Under the pieces are notes generated by a model. It saw only the letters and a program-made list of their open reading frames with translations, was not told the origin of the DNA and ran no database searches. Position numbers and translations under genes: made by a program. A stretch of 64,000 nucleotides of DNA from assembly GCF_019977655.1 (NCBI RefSeq), contig NZ_AP024849.1, positions 5,055,001 through 5,119,000 on the forward strand, in the 5' to 3' direction. The DNA comes from Clostridium gelidum. GTDB lineage: Bacteria; Bacillota; Clostridia; Clostridiales; Clostridiaceae. Shown here piece by piece: positions 1 through 8,399 of this stretch (within the stretch, counting starts at the first letter, position 1; every line of letters begins with the position of its first letter).

Positions 1-862
1 TCTTGTCAATTCAATTACTAAAGCAAAAAATAATAACACACATGAAATTTTTGTTGGACATTCTTATTCTTTGAATGGAATTGATGATACAAAACTCAAT
101 GAGAATATCGTAAATTTAAGTTTGTCTTCTCAAGATATATACTACTCAATTAAAATAGCTAAGGAAATCATAGACTATAATAGTACCATTAGAAAATGCT
201 ATATTGGAACTGGCTATTGGACCTTTCATTTTGACTTATCAAAATCAAAAAACAATGAAGCTATTGGAATAGAAAAGATATTTTATCCTATATTTGAGGA
301 TAGTCATCATTATGAATATGTTAATACGAAAAGCATTATAAATCTTAATGAACATGTTGATACGTTAAGCAGAGCAATATTCAATATAGATGCACTATAT
401 AATTGCTTAAGTAAACTTATTTATGATAGTAATAAAAGTTACTTTACTAGTTCTATAACAAGGCAATCATTAAGCTTATTGGGTGATAAAAATTTAGATT
501 TACTAGATGCTGAAGAAAAATATTTGCTTGGTAAAGTTAGAGCAGAACAGCATAATAAATTGATTCAATATCAAATAACTAAAGAAGAAAATAAAGCTTT
601 ATTAAGTGAATTTTTAATATATTTGAAAAAAAGAAATGTACAACCTGTAATAGTAAATTTCCCAACATCAAAGTATTATAATAAATTTTTAGATAAAAGA
701 TTCAAGGAAGAGTATTATGATATAATTGAAAGCTTAAATAAGGAAAGTAAACTTGAATTTATAGATTTAAATAATAATCTATTTAATGATGAGGACTTTA
801 GAGATTTTGATCACATGAGTGATTTGGGTGCATATAAAATAAACAATATTTTAAAAATATAA
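1..862 (+). CDS. Truncated SGNH-like (GDSL/DltD-type) surface-polysaccharide protein, C-terminal part
   Basis: The reading frame is open from base 2 to a TAA at 860-862, so the gene begins outside the window; the first possible start inside it (TTG at 71) has no Shine-Dalgarno and is probably not the true start. About 287 residues are visible. The C-terminal end has a Rossmann-like strand (PVIVNFPTSKYY) followed by DFDHMSDLGAYKI, which matches the Asp-x-x-His block of SGNH hydrolase and DltD-like folds. Such proteins often handle acyl groups on cell-surface polymers. It is the only plus-strand gene in the window and converges on the epimerase remnant. Family assignment rests on the C-terminal motif only; no catalytic Ser block can be seen. 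Confidence 0.45.
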   Translation, partial: LVNSITKAKNNNTHEIFVGHSYSLNGIDDTKLNENIVNLSLSSQDIYYSIKIAKEIIDYNSTIRKCYIGTGYWTFHFDLSKSKNNEAIGIEKIFYPIFEDSHHYEYVNTKSIINLNEHVDTLSRAIFNIDALYNCLSKLIYDSNKSYFTSSITRQSLSLLGDKNLDLLDAEEKYLLGKVRAEQHNKLIQYQITKEENKALLSEFLIYLKKRNVQPVIVNFPTSKYYNKFLDKRFKEEYYDIIESLNKESKLEFIDLNNNLFNDEDFRDFDHMSDLGAYKINNILKI

Positions 863-888
863 ATATTGTGTACAAAGGAGAGTGGAAA

Positions 889-1340
889 TCAACATTTTAT
901 CCACTCTTCTGTCTCTTTTATCCCCTCTTCTAAACTATATTGTGGTTCCCATCCAATAAGTTTTTTTGCCTTATCATAGTTACATTTCAATTTCATCATT
1001 TCACTTTGAGGGTGAATATGCTTACGTGATTTATGTTTACTCTATTATTAGAAATTATTTTAGCAAGTTCATTAATTGTTACATCTCTTCCTGTTTCTGC
1101 ATTAAGAATTTCTCCATTTACGTTATCATTATAACCTGATTCAACTACAAATCTAGCACAATCTTTAACATACAGCAAATTTCTAGTTTGCTCTCCAGTA
1201 CCATATATATTTATATCTTTTGTATCTAAGAAGTTATTAATTAACTCTACTGTATTTAATTTTGTTACAATTTGTAGTAAAATATCATTTTCGTCATTAA
1301 GCATATTAATGCTACAAGAGCTGGAACCTAAAGAAAATAT
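889..1340 (-). pseudogene. Decayed NAD-dependent sugar epimerase/dehydratase (N-terminally deleted, frameshifted)
   Basis: Two frames together encode the C-terminal third of an extended SDR sugar-nucleotide epimerase. The upstream frame (to 996) contains INIYGTGEQTRNLLYVKDCA, a hallmark of the substrate-binding half. The other frame (about 1025 down to a TGA at 889-891) continues with HPQSEMMKLKCNYDKAKKL and GWEPQYSLEEGIKETEEW, the usual C-terminal end of these enzymes. The frames switch near 1015-1035. The NAD-binding N-terminal half (TGxxGxxG, YxxxK) is absent: the frame reaches a stop about 36 bases before the first Met and abuts rfbH. The gene is therefore deleted at its 5' side and frameshifted. 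A single sequencing error could explain the frameshift but not the missing half. Confidence 0.85.
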
Positions 1341-2690
1341 CTATCTAAAATAAAAATATTCTTTAATAACCTTTATCATATATTCAAGTCTATCATCATC
1401 CATTCCAGGATATACTCCAATCCAGAATGTATCATTCATTATTTTATCAGTATTTTTAAGATTTCCTACTATTCTATATCCAGCTTCTGATTCTCTCATT
1501 TCATCAAAGCAAGGCTGCTTAATTAAGTTTCCTGCAAAAAGCATACGAGTTTGAATTCCTTTATCTTCAAGATATCTTACAAAGCCTTCTCTACTAATAC
1601 CACTATCATCTTTTAAAGTTATCAAAAATCCAAACCATGATGGTTCAGTATTTTCATCTAACTTAGGTAAAATAATTTTATCTGAAAGACAATTAAGTCC
1701 TTCTCTTAATCTAATCCAATTATTCTTCCTTGCTTCTATAAAAAATGGTAGCTTTCTGATTTGCTCACATCCAATTGCAGCTTGCATATCAGTTATTTTT
1801 AGATTATATCCAAAATGTGAATATACATATTTATGGTCATAGCCTTTAGGTAATTCACCAGATTGTCCATTAAATCTGTTTTCACACAAATTATCGACTC
1901 CAGATGGGCATGCACAATCCCGCCCCCAATCTCTCATAGATTTAATTATCTTATTAAGCAGTGAATTATCAGTATAGACTGCACCACCCTCCCCCATAGT
2001 AATGTGATGTGGTGGATAAAAACTAGATGTCCCTATGTCCCCTATAGTTCCCGTATATTTCCATTCTCCATTAATGCAATATTTCGATCCAAGAGCATCA
2101 CAATTATCTTCTATAAGCCAAAGATTATGTTTATCGCAAAACTCCTTTACTTTATAAAGATTAAATGGATTCCCTAAGGTATGTGCAACCATAACAGCCT
2201 TTGTCTTATTTGACAATGCCTCTTCAAGCATATTAATATCTATATTATACTCAGGAATTGTAACATCCACAAAAACTGGCACTACACCATATTGAATTAT
2301 AGGAGCAACAGTTGTTGGAAATCCAGCTGCGACGGTTATAACTTCATCACCTTTATTTATTTTTCGTTCCTTAAGTAATGGAGAAGTCAATGCAGCAAAA
2401 GCAATTAAATTAGCAGATGAACCTGAATTCACTACAGAACAATACTTAGTTCCAAGAAATTCTGCAAATTCCTTTTCAAATCTATCAGAATATCTCCCCA
2501 TTGTAAGCCAGAAATCTAATGAGCTATCAACTAAACTACATACTTCATCTTCATCAAAAATTCTTCCAGAGTATGATATTCTGTCTCCAACCTTGAATGT
2601 TGTATCTTTTTTAAGAAATTGATTATAGTATTGTTTTACTAAATTTAAGATTTCTTGTCTTGCTTCATTTTCTGTTTTATTTTCAAACAT
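1341..2690 (-). CDS. rfbH: CDP-4-keto-6-deoxyglucose 3-dehydrase E1 (RfbH/DdhC/AscC type)
   Basis: At 449 residues this is the normal size for RfbH, a PMP- and [2Fe-2S]-dependent member of the DegT/DnrJ/EryC1 aminotransferase fold that removes the C3 hydroxyl of CDP-4-keto-6-deoxyglucose. The Schiff-base lysine of aminotransferases is replaced by His in FYPPHHITMGEGG, as in characterised E1 dehydrases. The cluster-binding cysteines are in RDCACPSGVDNLCENRF. The N-terminal GRIFDEDEV and NSGSSANL blocks are also intact. A GGAGGAG Shine-Dalgarno precedes the ATG. It is the last gene of the CDP-sugar operon. The E3 reductase that normally supplies its electrons (DdhD/AscD) is not in the window, so it must be elsewhere or replaced by another donor. 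Confidence 0.93.
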   Translation of the reverse strand: MFENKTENEARQEILNLVKQYYNQFLKKDTTFKVGDRISYSGRIFDEDEVCSLVDSSLDFWLTMGRYSDRFEKEFAEFLGTKYCSVVNSGSSANLIAFAALTSPLLKERKINKGDEVITVAAGFPTTVAPIIQYGVVPVFVDVTIPEYNIDINMLEEALSNKTKAVMVAHTLGNPFNLYKVKEFCDKHNLWLIEDNCDALGSKYCINGEWKYTGTIGDIGTSSFYPPHHITMGEGGAVYTDNSLLNKIIKSMRDWGRDCACPSGVDNLCENRFNGQSGELPKGYDHKYVYSHFGYNLKITDMQAAIGCEQIRKLPFFIEARKNNWIRLREGLNCLSDKIILPKLDENTEPSWFGFLITLKDDSGISREGFVRYLEDKGIQTRMLFAGNLIKQPCFDEMRESEAGYRIVGNLKNTDKIMNDTFWIGVYPGMDDDRLEYMIKVIKEYFYFR

Positions 2691-2726
2691 TTTTCTCCTC
2701 CATTTACTTGAACTAATATAATATTA

Positions 2727-3479
2727 TTATCGTTTATCTCTTTCTTTAACGCTTGGTAATAATCCTATAAATCTTGATAATGAAATTAGTGTCATTAAAA
2801 ATCCACAAATTATTTCAAAAAATATTATATTAGATATTACACTTCCAACGGAATCATTAACTTTGCTTACTATATCCATGTTATAGGTTGTCATACATAA
2901 TATACTAGAAATAATGATATCACCTAAAGAAATTGACAGTTCCGAAAATAATTTTATAGTTGTTATTATAATAGTAGAATACCAAAAGATTATTTCAACA
3001 TAATTTTGCAGAAGGCTAATAACCATTCTCGTTACAGAATATATCTCATAACTATTGCCTTCTTTTCTTTTTCTATATCCATCAAATAATAATACATTAA
3101 CTTGATAGACTATAATTTCAAAAATTCTTTCTATGGAATATACACCAATTATATAGAATATTACTTTATATTTAGTATCTAAGTAATATAAAATTATTGG
3201 AGAAATGAGTGACATAATTAGATTAGATAATACCCAACTATCAACAAATCTATAACTTTTAAAAATATGTACTCCATGCTTATTTACAATATCTATCCTT
3301 CTAATAAGTGAGAAGATCGAAATTGTACTTAAAACCCTAAATATCCCCTCCCAAAACTCAACTATAAAGCTTTTATTCCAAAAATTTTCATTTTCTTCTT
3401 TTATAGAGGTTTTAGTCCAATAACATTCAATTTCTTCTTTATTATTATTTTTAAACTGTTCATTATTGTCAGCTTTCAT
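2727..3479 (-). CDS. Multi-pass membrane protein of the CDP-sugar operon, with a channel-pore-like C-terminus
   Basis: This 250-residue protein has no family I can name with certainty. The first 60 residues are polar, followed by four to five hydrophobic segments (about 83-103, 106-125, 155-178, 183-200 and 213-237). The last 70 residues read like a two-TM ion-channel pore: a short hydrophobic segment, then ILCMTTYNMDI where K+ channels have TxTTVGYGD, then a long hydrophobic helix. The selectivity glycines are missing, so conduction of K+ is not implied. Its ATG lies 2 bases after the rfbG stop and 36 bases before rfbH, so it is translated with the deoxysugar enzymes. A role in handling the finished glycan, such as transport or membrane anchoring, is only inference. 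Confidence 0.55.
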   Translation of the reverse strand: MKADNNEQFKNNNKEEIECYWTKTSIKEENENFWNKSFIVEFWEGIFRVLSTISIFSLIRRIDIVNKHGVHIFKSYRFVDSWVLSNLIMSLISPIILYYLDTKYKVIFYIIGVYSIERIFEIIVYQVNVLLFDGYRKRKEGNSYEIYSVTRMVISLLQNYVEIIFWYSTIIITTIKLFSELSISLGDIIISSILCMTTYNMDIVSKVNDSVGSVISNIIFFEIICGFLMTLISLSRFIGLLPSVKERDKR

Positions 3480-3481
3480 CT

Positions 3482-4546
3482 TTAATGCCTTTCATAATCT
3501 TCTATTTGATTTAAAGTATATTCATACATACTTTCATCTCTATTTTTATAATACCTTTTATACCATAGTATTGTATTTTCAACAGCTTGATTGGCATTGT
3601 ATACTGGACACCAATTTAAATAATTTCTTGCTTTAGTACTATCAAGTTTCAATAAATTAGCTTCATGTCGATGTTCTAACTCATCTACTTGAATACTTCC
3701 CTTACCAAAACAATTTATACAAAGTTTTAAAATATCTTCTACATTTAATATATTTGTATCACTAGGTCCAAAATTCCATCCATTGCTGTATTTTTCTTTA
3801 TTATTAAGCATTAATGCACCTAATCTCAAATAACCAGATAAAGGCTCTAATACATGTTGCCATGGTCGTGTAGCCAGTGGATTTCTTATTAATATAGGCC
3901 TATTTTCAGATACTGACCTAATAAAGTCTGGAATTAACCTATCCTCCGCCCAATCGCCTCCACCTATTACATTACCCGCTCTGGCAGAAGCCAATGCTAT
4001 GCCATTTTCTCTATAGAAACTATTTCTATAAGCTGATACTACTAATTCTGCACATCCTTTACTTGAACTATATGGATCATATCCGCCCATAGGATCAGTT
4101 TCTCTATATCCGTAAATCCATTCTTTATTTTCATAGCACTTATCAGTAGTAATAACCACAACAGCTTTTACGCTATTAACTTTTTTTGCAGCTTCTAGTA
4201 AATTAACAGTTCCCATTACGTTAGTTTCATAAGTTTCCTTAGGAAAATTGTATGAATATCTCACAAGTGGCTGTGCCGCTAAATGAAAAACTATCTCTGG
4301 TTGATATTCCTTAAAAACATTTGTTAACCTTGCCTCATCCCTTATATCACCAATTATATTTGTAATTCTTTCATCTAATCTACATATTCTAAACATAGAT
4401 GGATCTGTGGGGGGGTCTAAAGAATATCCTATAACTTCTGCTCCAAGCTTTTTTAACCATATTGAAAGCCATGACCCTTTAAAACCAGTATGACCTGTTA
4501 TAAGCACTTTTTTGCCTGAATAAATATTATTAAATGCATTATTCAT
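3482..4546 (-). CDS. rfbG: CDP-glucose 4,6-dehydratase
   Basis: This extended SDR enzyme of 354 residues converts CDP-glucose to CDP-4-keto-6-deoxyglucose, the substrate of RfbH. The NAD-binding loop is VLITGHTGFKGSWL, whose FKGSWLS continuation is characteristic of RfbG rather than RmlB. The catalytic Tyr/Lys are in YDPYSSSKGCAE and the substrate loop is GNVIGGGDWAEDRLIPD. The start codon lies inside the end of the upstream reductase gene (8-base overlap), with AGGAGG six bases before ATG, so the two are translationally coupled. Confidence 0.94.
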   Translation of the reverse strand: MNNAFNNIYSGKKVLITGHTGFKGSWLSIWLKKLGAEVIGYSLDPPTDPSMFRICRLDERITNIIGDIRDEARLTNVFKEYQPEIVFHLAAQPLVRYSYNFPKETYETNVMGTVNLLEAAKKVNSVKAVVVITTDKCYENKEWIYGYRETDPMGGYDPYSSSKGCAELVVSAYRNSFYRENGIALASARAGNVIGGGDWAEDRLIPDFIRSVSENRPILIRNPLATRPWQHVLEPLSGYLRLGALMLNNKEKYSNGWNFGPSDTNILNVEDILKLCINCFGKGSIQVDELEHRHEANLLKLDSTKARNYLNWCPVYNANQAVENTILWYKRYYKNRDESMYEYTLNQIEDYERH

Positions 4547-5453
4547 AGGCTACCTCCTCACACTGTTCAACTTTATATTTGTCATAAAGTTTTTTTACTT
4601 CTATAAGCCCTTCTAAAACACTCATCGGCTTGTTATTTAATATTTTTGATATTTTCTCTACTTTTAATCCTGCATTAAGTGGTCTTTTAGCAATTTGTCC
4701 TAATGTTTTTGTTTCTATTGGAATTAATAATTTTTGATTTAAATCTAATATTTCTGCTGCTCTTAAAGCAAAATTATATCTATCCATAACATTACTTCCA
4801 ACCATATTAAATATACCATTAATTCCTTTATCGCAGCTTTCTTTAATCATTTGAGCTAAATTAGGACAATACGTTGGACTACTAATCTGATCAGTAGGAA
4901 TTTTCATAGTTTTATTTTCACTTAAATTTTGTATCAATTGCATTATAAAATTTTTAGAATCTAAATCCCATCCATATACAACTGTAGTTCTTGCAATCAT
5001 ATATTCCTTTATTTCACTTTGTATTATTTTTTCACCCTCAAACTTTGTTTTACCATAATAGTTTATAGGTGTTTCATCATAAGTTTCATCATAAGGTCCA
5101 TCATTCCCGTCAAATACATATTCAGTAGATACATATACAACCTTACAATCATATATCTTGGAAATTTTCGCTAAATTCTTTATTCCACCAACATTTATGT
5201 TATAAGCTTCTTCCTTATTTACTTCACAGTATTCTACATTTGTTAAAGCCATTGTTATTATTACAATATTAGGCTTTATTTTTTTAAAAATATTTTTTAT
5301 ATTATCTAAATTCGTCACATCTACGTATTCTAAATCTAAAATATTATTTTTAGAATAAGTTCCATATGTTAGATATTTATTATCCGATTTAAAAACTTTA
5401 TGTAATTCCTTACCTAGAAATCCTGATGCTCCTATAATTAATACTGTTTTCAT
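4539..5453 (-). CDS. RmlD-like SDR reductase of a CDP-deoxysugar pathway
   Basis: The 304 residues have the RmlD fold: an N-terminal IIGASGFLGKEL nucleotide-binding loop, an STEYVFDG block near residue 109, the catalytic pair in INYYGKTKFEGE, and ARTTVVYGWD further on. RmlD proper reduces dTDP-4-keto-rhamnose, but here the gene sits between a CDP-glucose dehydratase and an RmlC-like cupin. The likely substrate is therefore a CDP-4-keto-6-deoxy or CDP-3,6-dideoxyhexulose, the AscF role in ascarylose synthesis. It begins 7 bases after the stop of the upstream cupin gene and overlaps rfbG by 8 bases. Exact stereochemistry of the product cannot be told from sequence. Confidence 0.8.
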   Translation of the reverse strand: MKTVLIIGASGFLGKELHKVFKSDNKYLTYGTYSKNNILDLEYVDVTNLDNIKNIFKKIKPNIVIITMALTNVEYCEVNKEEAYNINVGGIKNLAKISKIYDCKVVYVSTEYVFDGNDGPYDETYDETPINYYGKTKFEGEKIIQSEIKEYMIARTTVVYGWDLDSKNFIMQLIQNLSENKTMKIPTDQISSPTYCPNLAQMIKESCDKGINGIFNMVGSNVMDRYNFALRAAEILDLNQKLLIPIETKTLGQIAKRPLNAGLKVEKISKILNNKPMSVLEGLIEVKKLYDKYKVEQCEEVAYE

Positions 5454-5460
5454 TACACAT

Positions 5461-5913
5461 CTACCTATCCTTTAATGACCAATCATATTTTATAATATCA
5501 TTTTCATGAGGATTCAATCTCAACATCTCATCATCTTTATGGGTAACCGTTATAAGGTCCGCTACTATTGCTTCATTATTTCCAACACATTTAAACCCAT
5601 TCCATATATTGGGAGGTATTTGAACAAGGCAATAATTATAATCGCCTAAATATATTTCTTGTATTTCTCCTTTTGTTGAAGAATTTTGTCTATCATCAAA
5701 TAAAACTAATTTTATCATACCCTTTATTACTGTATAATTTAAAATTGCATTCTTATGAAGATGCCACCCTTTAACTACGTCTGGATATATAGTTGAAAAG
5801 TATATTTCACCAAAACCTTTGAATTCATTATCAGAGGCTTCCTGCATTTTCATTATAGTTCCTCTATCGTCTGGTATTTTTTTTAATAGTTTTATTACCA
5901 CTCCAGCTATCAT
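5461..5913 (-). CDS. Short RmlC-like cupin epimerase (dTDP-4-dehydrorhamnose 3,5-epimerase family)
   Basis: The 150-residue cupin is related to RmlC. VKGWHLHKNAILNYTVIKG corresponds to the conserved His-containing strand that holds the catalytic base, and PPNIWNGFKCVG to the family's PxGxAHGF strand. It is 30-40 residues shorter than typical RmlC and lacks the usual C-terminal tail. In CDP-ascarylose synthesis a related enzyme, AscE, epimerises C5 of the 3,6-dideoxy intermediate; its place between rfbF and the RmlD-like gene suggests an equivalent role. An alternative is a non-epimerising sugar isomerase cupin (FdtA/WxcM-like), since those are also about 140-150 residues long. Confidence 0.72.
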   Translation of the reverse strand: MIAGVVIKLLKKIPDDRGTIMKMQEASDNEFKGFGEIYFSTIYPDVVKGWHLHKNAILNYTVIKGMIKLVLFDDRQNSSTKGEIQEIYLGDYNYCLVQIPPNIWNGFKCVGNNEAIVADLITVTHKDDEMLRLNPHENDIIKYDWSLKDR

Positions 5914-5930
5914 TTATAATCACCTACCTG

Positions 5931-6704
5931 TTAGTCCCATATTTTCCATGGTGCTCTTCCATTTTTCCAGAGATTTTCCAATTCTAATTTATCCCTTAAT
6001 GTATCCATAGGCTTCCAAAATCCATTATGCTTATATGCTGAAAGTTGGTTATGTTTTGATAAAATTTCTAATGGTTCTTTTTCTAAGACAGTACTATCAT
6101 TTTCTAAATAATCAAATATTTGTGGTTCCATTACAAAAAAGCCACCATTTATCCACCCACCATCACCTATAGGTTTTTCTTCAAATGTATTGACTGTACC
6201 ATTATCATCAATATTTAATGCTCCAAATCTTCCACCAGGTTGAACTGCTGTTACTGTTGCTATTTTACCTTGAGTTTTATGAAACTCTAAAAGTTTTTTT
6301 ATATTTACATCTGCAACTCCATCACCATAAGTAAGCATAAAAGTTTCATTTCCTATATAATCTTTAACTCTTTTCAATCTTCCACCAGTCATAGAGTTTA
6401 ATCCTGTATCAATAAGAGTAATTTTCCAAGGTTCAGCTTTGCTATTATAATAATTTATATCTCCAGAAGATAAATCTACTGTCATATCACTCATGTGCAT
6501 ATGATAGTTAGCAAAATATTCTTTTATCATATATCCTTTATATCCACAACATACAATAAAATCATTTATACCAAAATGAGAATAAATATTCATAATATGC
6601 CAAATTATAGGGCTTCCGCCTATGTCTACCATAGGCTTTGGTTTCAGTTCTGTTTCTTCAGTTAACCTTGTTCCAAAGCCACCTGCAAGTATAACTGCAT
6701 ACAT
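5931..6704 (-). CDS. rfbF: Glucose-1-phosphate cytidylyltransferase
   Basis: This 257-residue nucleotidyltransferase commits glucose-1-phosphate to CDP-glucose, the first step of CDP-deoxyhexose synthesis. The signature ILAGGFGTRLTEETELKPKP spans residues 5-24, with the Lys that contacts phosphate; YGDGVADV carries the metal-binding Asp, and EKPIGDGGWINGGFFV is the family-specific loop. It is first in the set rfbF, cupin, reductase, rfbG, membrane protein, rfbH, with gaps of 17 bases or less down to the membrane protein. The GGAGG Shine-Dalgarno is well placed. Confidence 0.95.
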   Translation of the reverse strand: MYAVILAGGFGTRLTEETELKPKPMVDIGGSPIIWHIMNIYSHFGINDFIVCCGYKGYMIKEYFANYHMHMSDMTVDLSSGDINYYNSKAEPWKITLIDTGLNSMTGGRLKRVKDYIGNETFMLTYGDGVADVNIKKLLEFHKTQGKIATVTAVQPGGRFGALNIDDNGTVNTFEEKPIGDGGWINGGFFVMEPQIFDYLENDSTVLEKEPLEILSKHNQLSAYKHNGFWKPMDTLRDKLELENLWKNGRAPWKIWD

Positions 6705-6806
6705 AATTTTATACCTCCAAAAAAGAATTTTTATTTCTAGAAATTTTGAATAGTTAATTTAAAGCTAAACATTAGTAGAATAAATAATTTTTTAATTGTC
6801 AATTGT

Positions 6807-8399
6807 TTATTGTATTAAATTAAAATATTTAGCATAGTTCCTCCATTCCTCATTAATATTTAGAATTTCCATGTAAATATCATAATGTTTCTGTATAATT
6901 TCTGGTTTCTCATTTATTTTTTCATAAACTTTTGCTAGATAATAATGTGCAAAAGCATGATTAGGATACTTTTCTGATATACTTTTAAAATACCCCCCTG
7001 CCATTTCATAATCGCCTATGCTCATCCTATAGTTTTTAACGAAGTTAACTTCTAAATTCATAATATACGCTTTTTTTGTAATATATTCCGGATCAATATT
7101 GGGTGCATTTATAACACAATTATATGTAGTTGCGTCTAAAATATTTTGAGATAGATCTATATAGTTATTTTCTATACATAAATCATATAATCTACTTCCT
7201 TTAAATGGGGTTGCAATATAAATATAACTCCAATCAAAACCAATTTCATTTATAAGTCTTAATGTGCATTCCCTATCATATTCACTTTCATTTGGAAACC
7301 CTATTATAAAAAAGGCATGAACAGTTAACCCATACTTCCTTAATGAAGCTATAGCAGGTTTAATTTGAGCAACTTTTAGCGGTTTAGAAATTATTTCTTT
7401 TAGAACATGATCTGATCCTGATTCTATTGCTAAATTTACTATATCTACCCCTGATTTTTTTAAAAGATATGCTATTTCATCATCTATAAATGCAACAGAA
7501 ATGCCACTTGCTAACTCAATCTTTATACCAAGGTTTGATAGACCTTCTAAAATTTTTTTTGCTCGTTGAGTATCAAATAAAAATTGATCATCATCAATTG
7601 ATAATTTTCGAAGATTATATAATTTTATCATTTCTTCAACATCTGAAACAACTCGTTCTGCACTCATATATCTTACTTTTTTACCGTGATTAGCTCCAGC
7701 ACAGCAAAAAACACAATTAAAAGGACACCCTCTAGTTGTATGAATAGGAATAACTGATCCATTATTATTTGAAGTCCCTTTCCTTAGATTTTTAGTTATA
7801 AGCCTTTCTCCATATGAATTAATATTAATTAAACTAAAATCTAATAATGGAATTTCATCAAGATTATTTATATATGAAGTTTGTGGTTTTACTCCTTTTA
7901 ATATTGACTTTCTAGTAATCCATGAGACGTCATTTTCAATTATATCGTAAATATCATTAGAATTTACAAGTTTTAAATATGGAATTTCTCCTTCACCATA
8001 ACAAACAGCATCAACATATTTATTTTCATCTAATAGTTGTTGAAATGAATTAGTGGCAACTATTCCACCAGCTAAAATAAGTATATTTTCATCATAACAA
8101 TGTGCTATTTTTGAAAATTCATTCAAATAACTATATGGTAAGTTAAACATTACAGATACCGCTAAAATATTAGGTTTAAAACTAATTATTTTTTCTGTTA
8201 AAATATCACACATTTCTAGGTCATTATATGAAAATGAATTAAAATCTAATACTTCTATATTTATTTCTTTAGCTGAATTAGCTTTTATATATGTAGCTAT
8301 TGATAAAACACCATAGGGAACTGATTTAATTATTTGTTCCTTATTATTACCATCAGTATTTATTTTTACATTTAAAGGTATTACAAATAAAATATTCAT
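6807..8399 (-). CDS. B12-binding-type radical SAM protein with C-terminal helical repeats
   Basis: This is a three-part protein of 530 residues. Residues 1-150 form a B12-binding-like Rossmann domain (VSVMFNLPYSYL, ILAGGIVATN, CYGEGEIPYL), although the classical DxHxxG axial-ligand motif is not visible. Residues 210-420 form a radical SAM core with TTRGCPFNCVFCCAG (CxxxCxxC) and later FFIIGFPNES. The last 60 residues look like one or two TPR units (AGGYFKSISEKYPNHAFAHY). Proteins of this class methylate unactivated carbons or rearrange substrates. It lies between the CDP-sugar operon and the glycan island, about 100 bases from rfbF and over 700 bases from the upstream gene. The substrate is unknown; a sugar or lipid surface component is a guess from position. 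Confidence 0.8.
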   Translation of the reverse strand: MNILFVIPLNVKINTDGNNKEQIIKSVPYGVLSIATYIKANSAKEINIEVLDFNSFSYNDLEMCDILTEKIISFKPNILAVSVMFNLPYSYLNEFSKIAHCYDENILILAGGIVATNSFQQLLDENKYVDAVCYGEGEIPYLKLVNSNDIYDIIENDVSWITRKSILKGVKPQTSYINNLDEIPLLDFSLININSYGERLITKNLRKGTSNNNGSVIPIHTTRGCPFNCVFCCAGANHGKKVRYMSAERVVSDVEEMIKLYNLRKLSIDDDQFLFDTQRAKKILEGLSNLGIKIELASGISVAFIDDEIAYLLKKSGVDIVNLAIESGSDHVLKEIISKPLKVAQIKPAIASLRKYGLTVHAFFIIGFPNESEYDRECTLRLINEIGFDWSYIYIATPFKGSRLYDLCIENNYIDLSQNILDATTYNCVINAPNIDPEYITKKAYIMNLEVNFVKNYRMSIGDYEMAGGYFKSISEKYPNHAFAHYYLAKVYEKINEKPEIIQKHYDIYMEILNINEEWRNYAKYFNLIQ

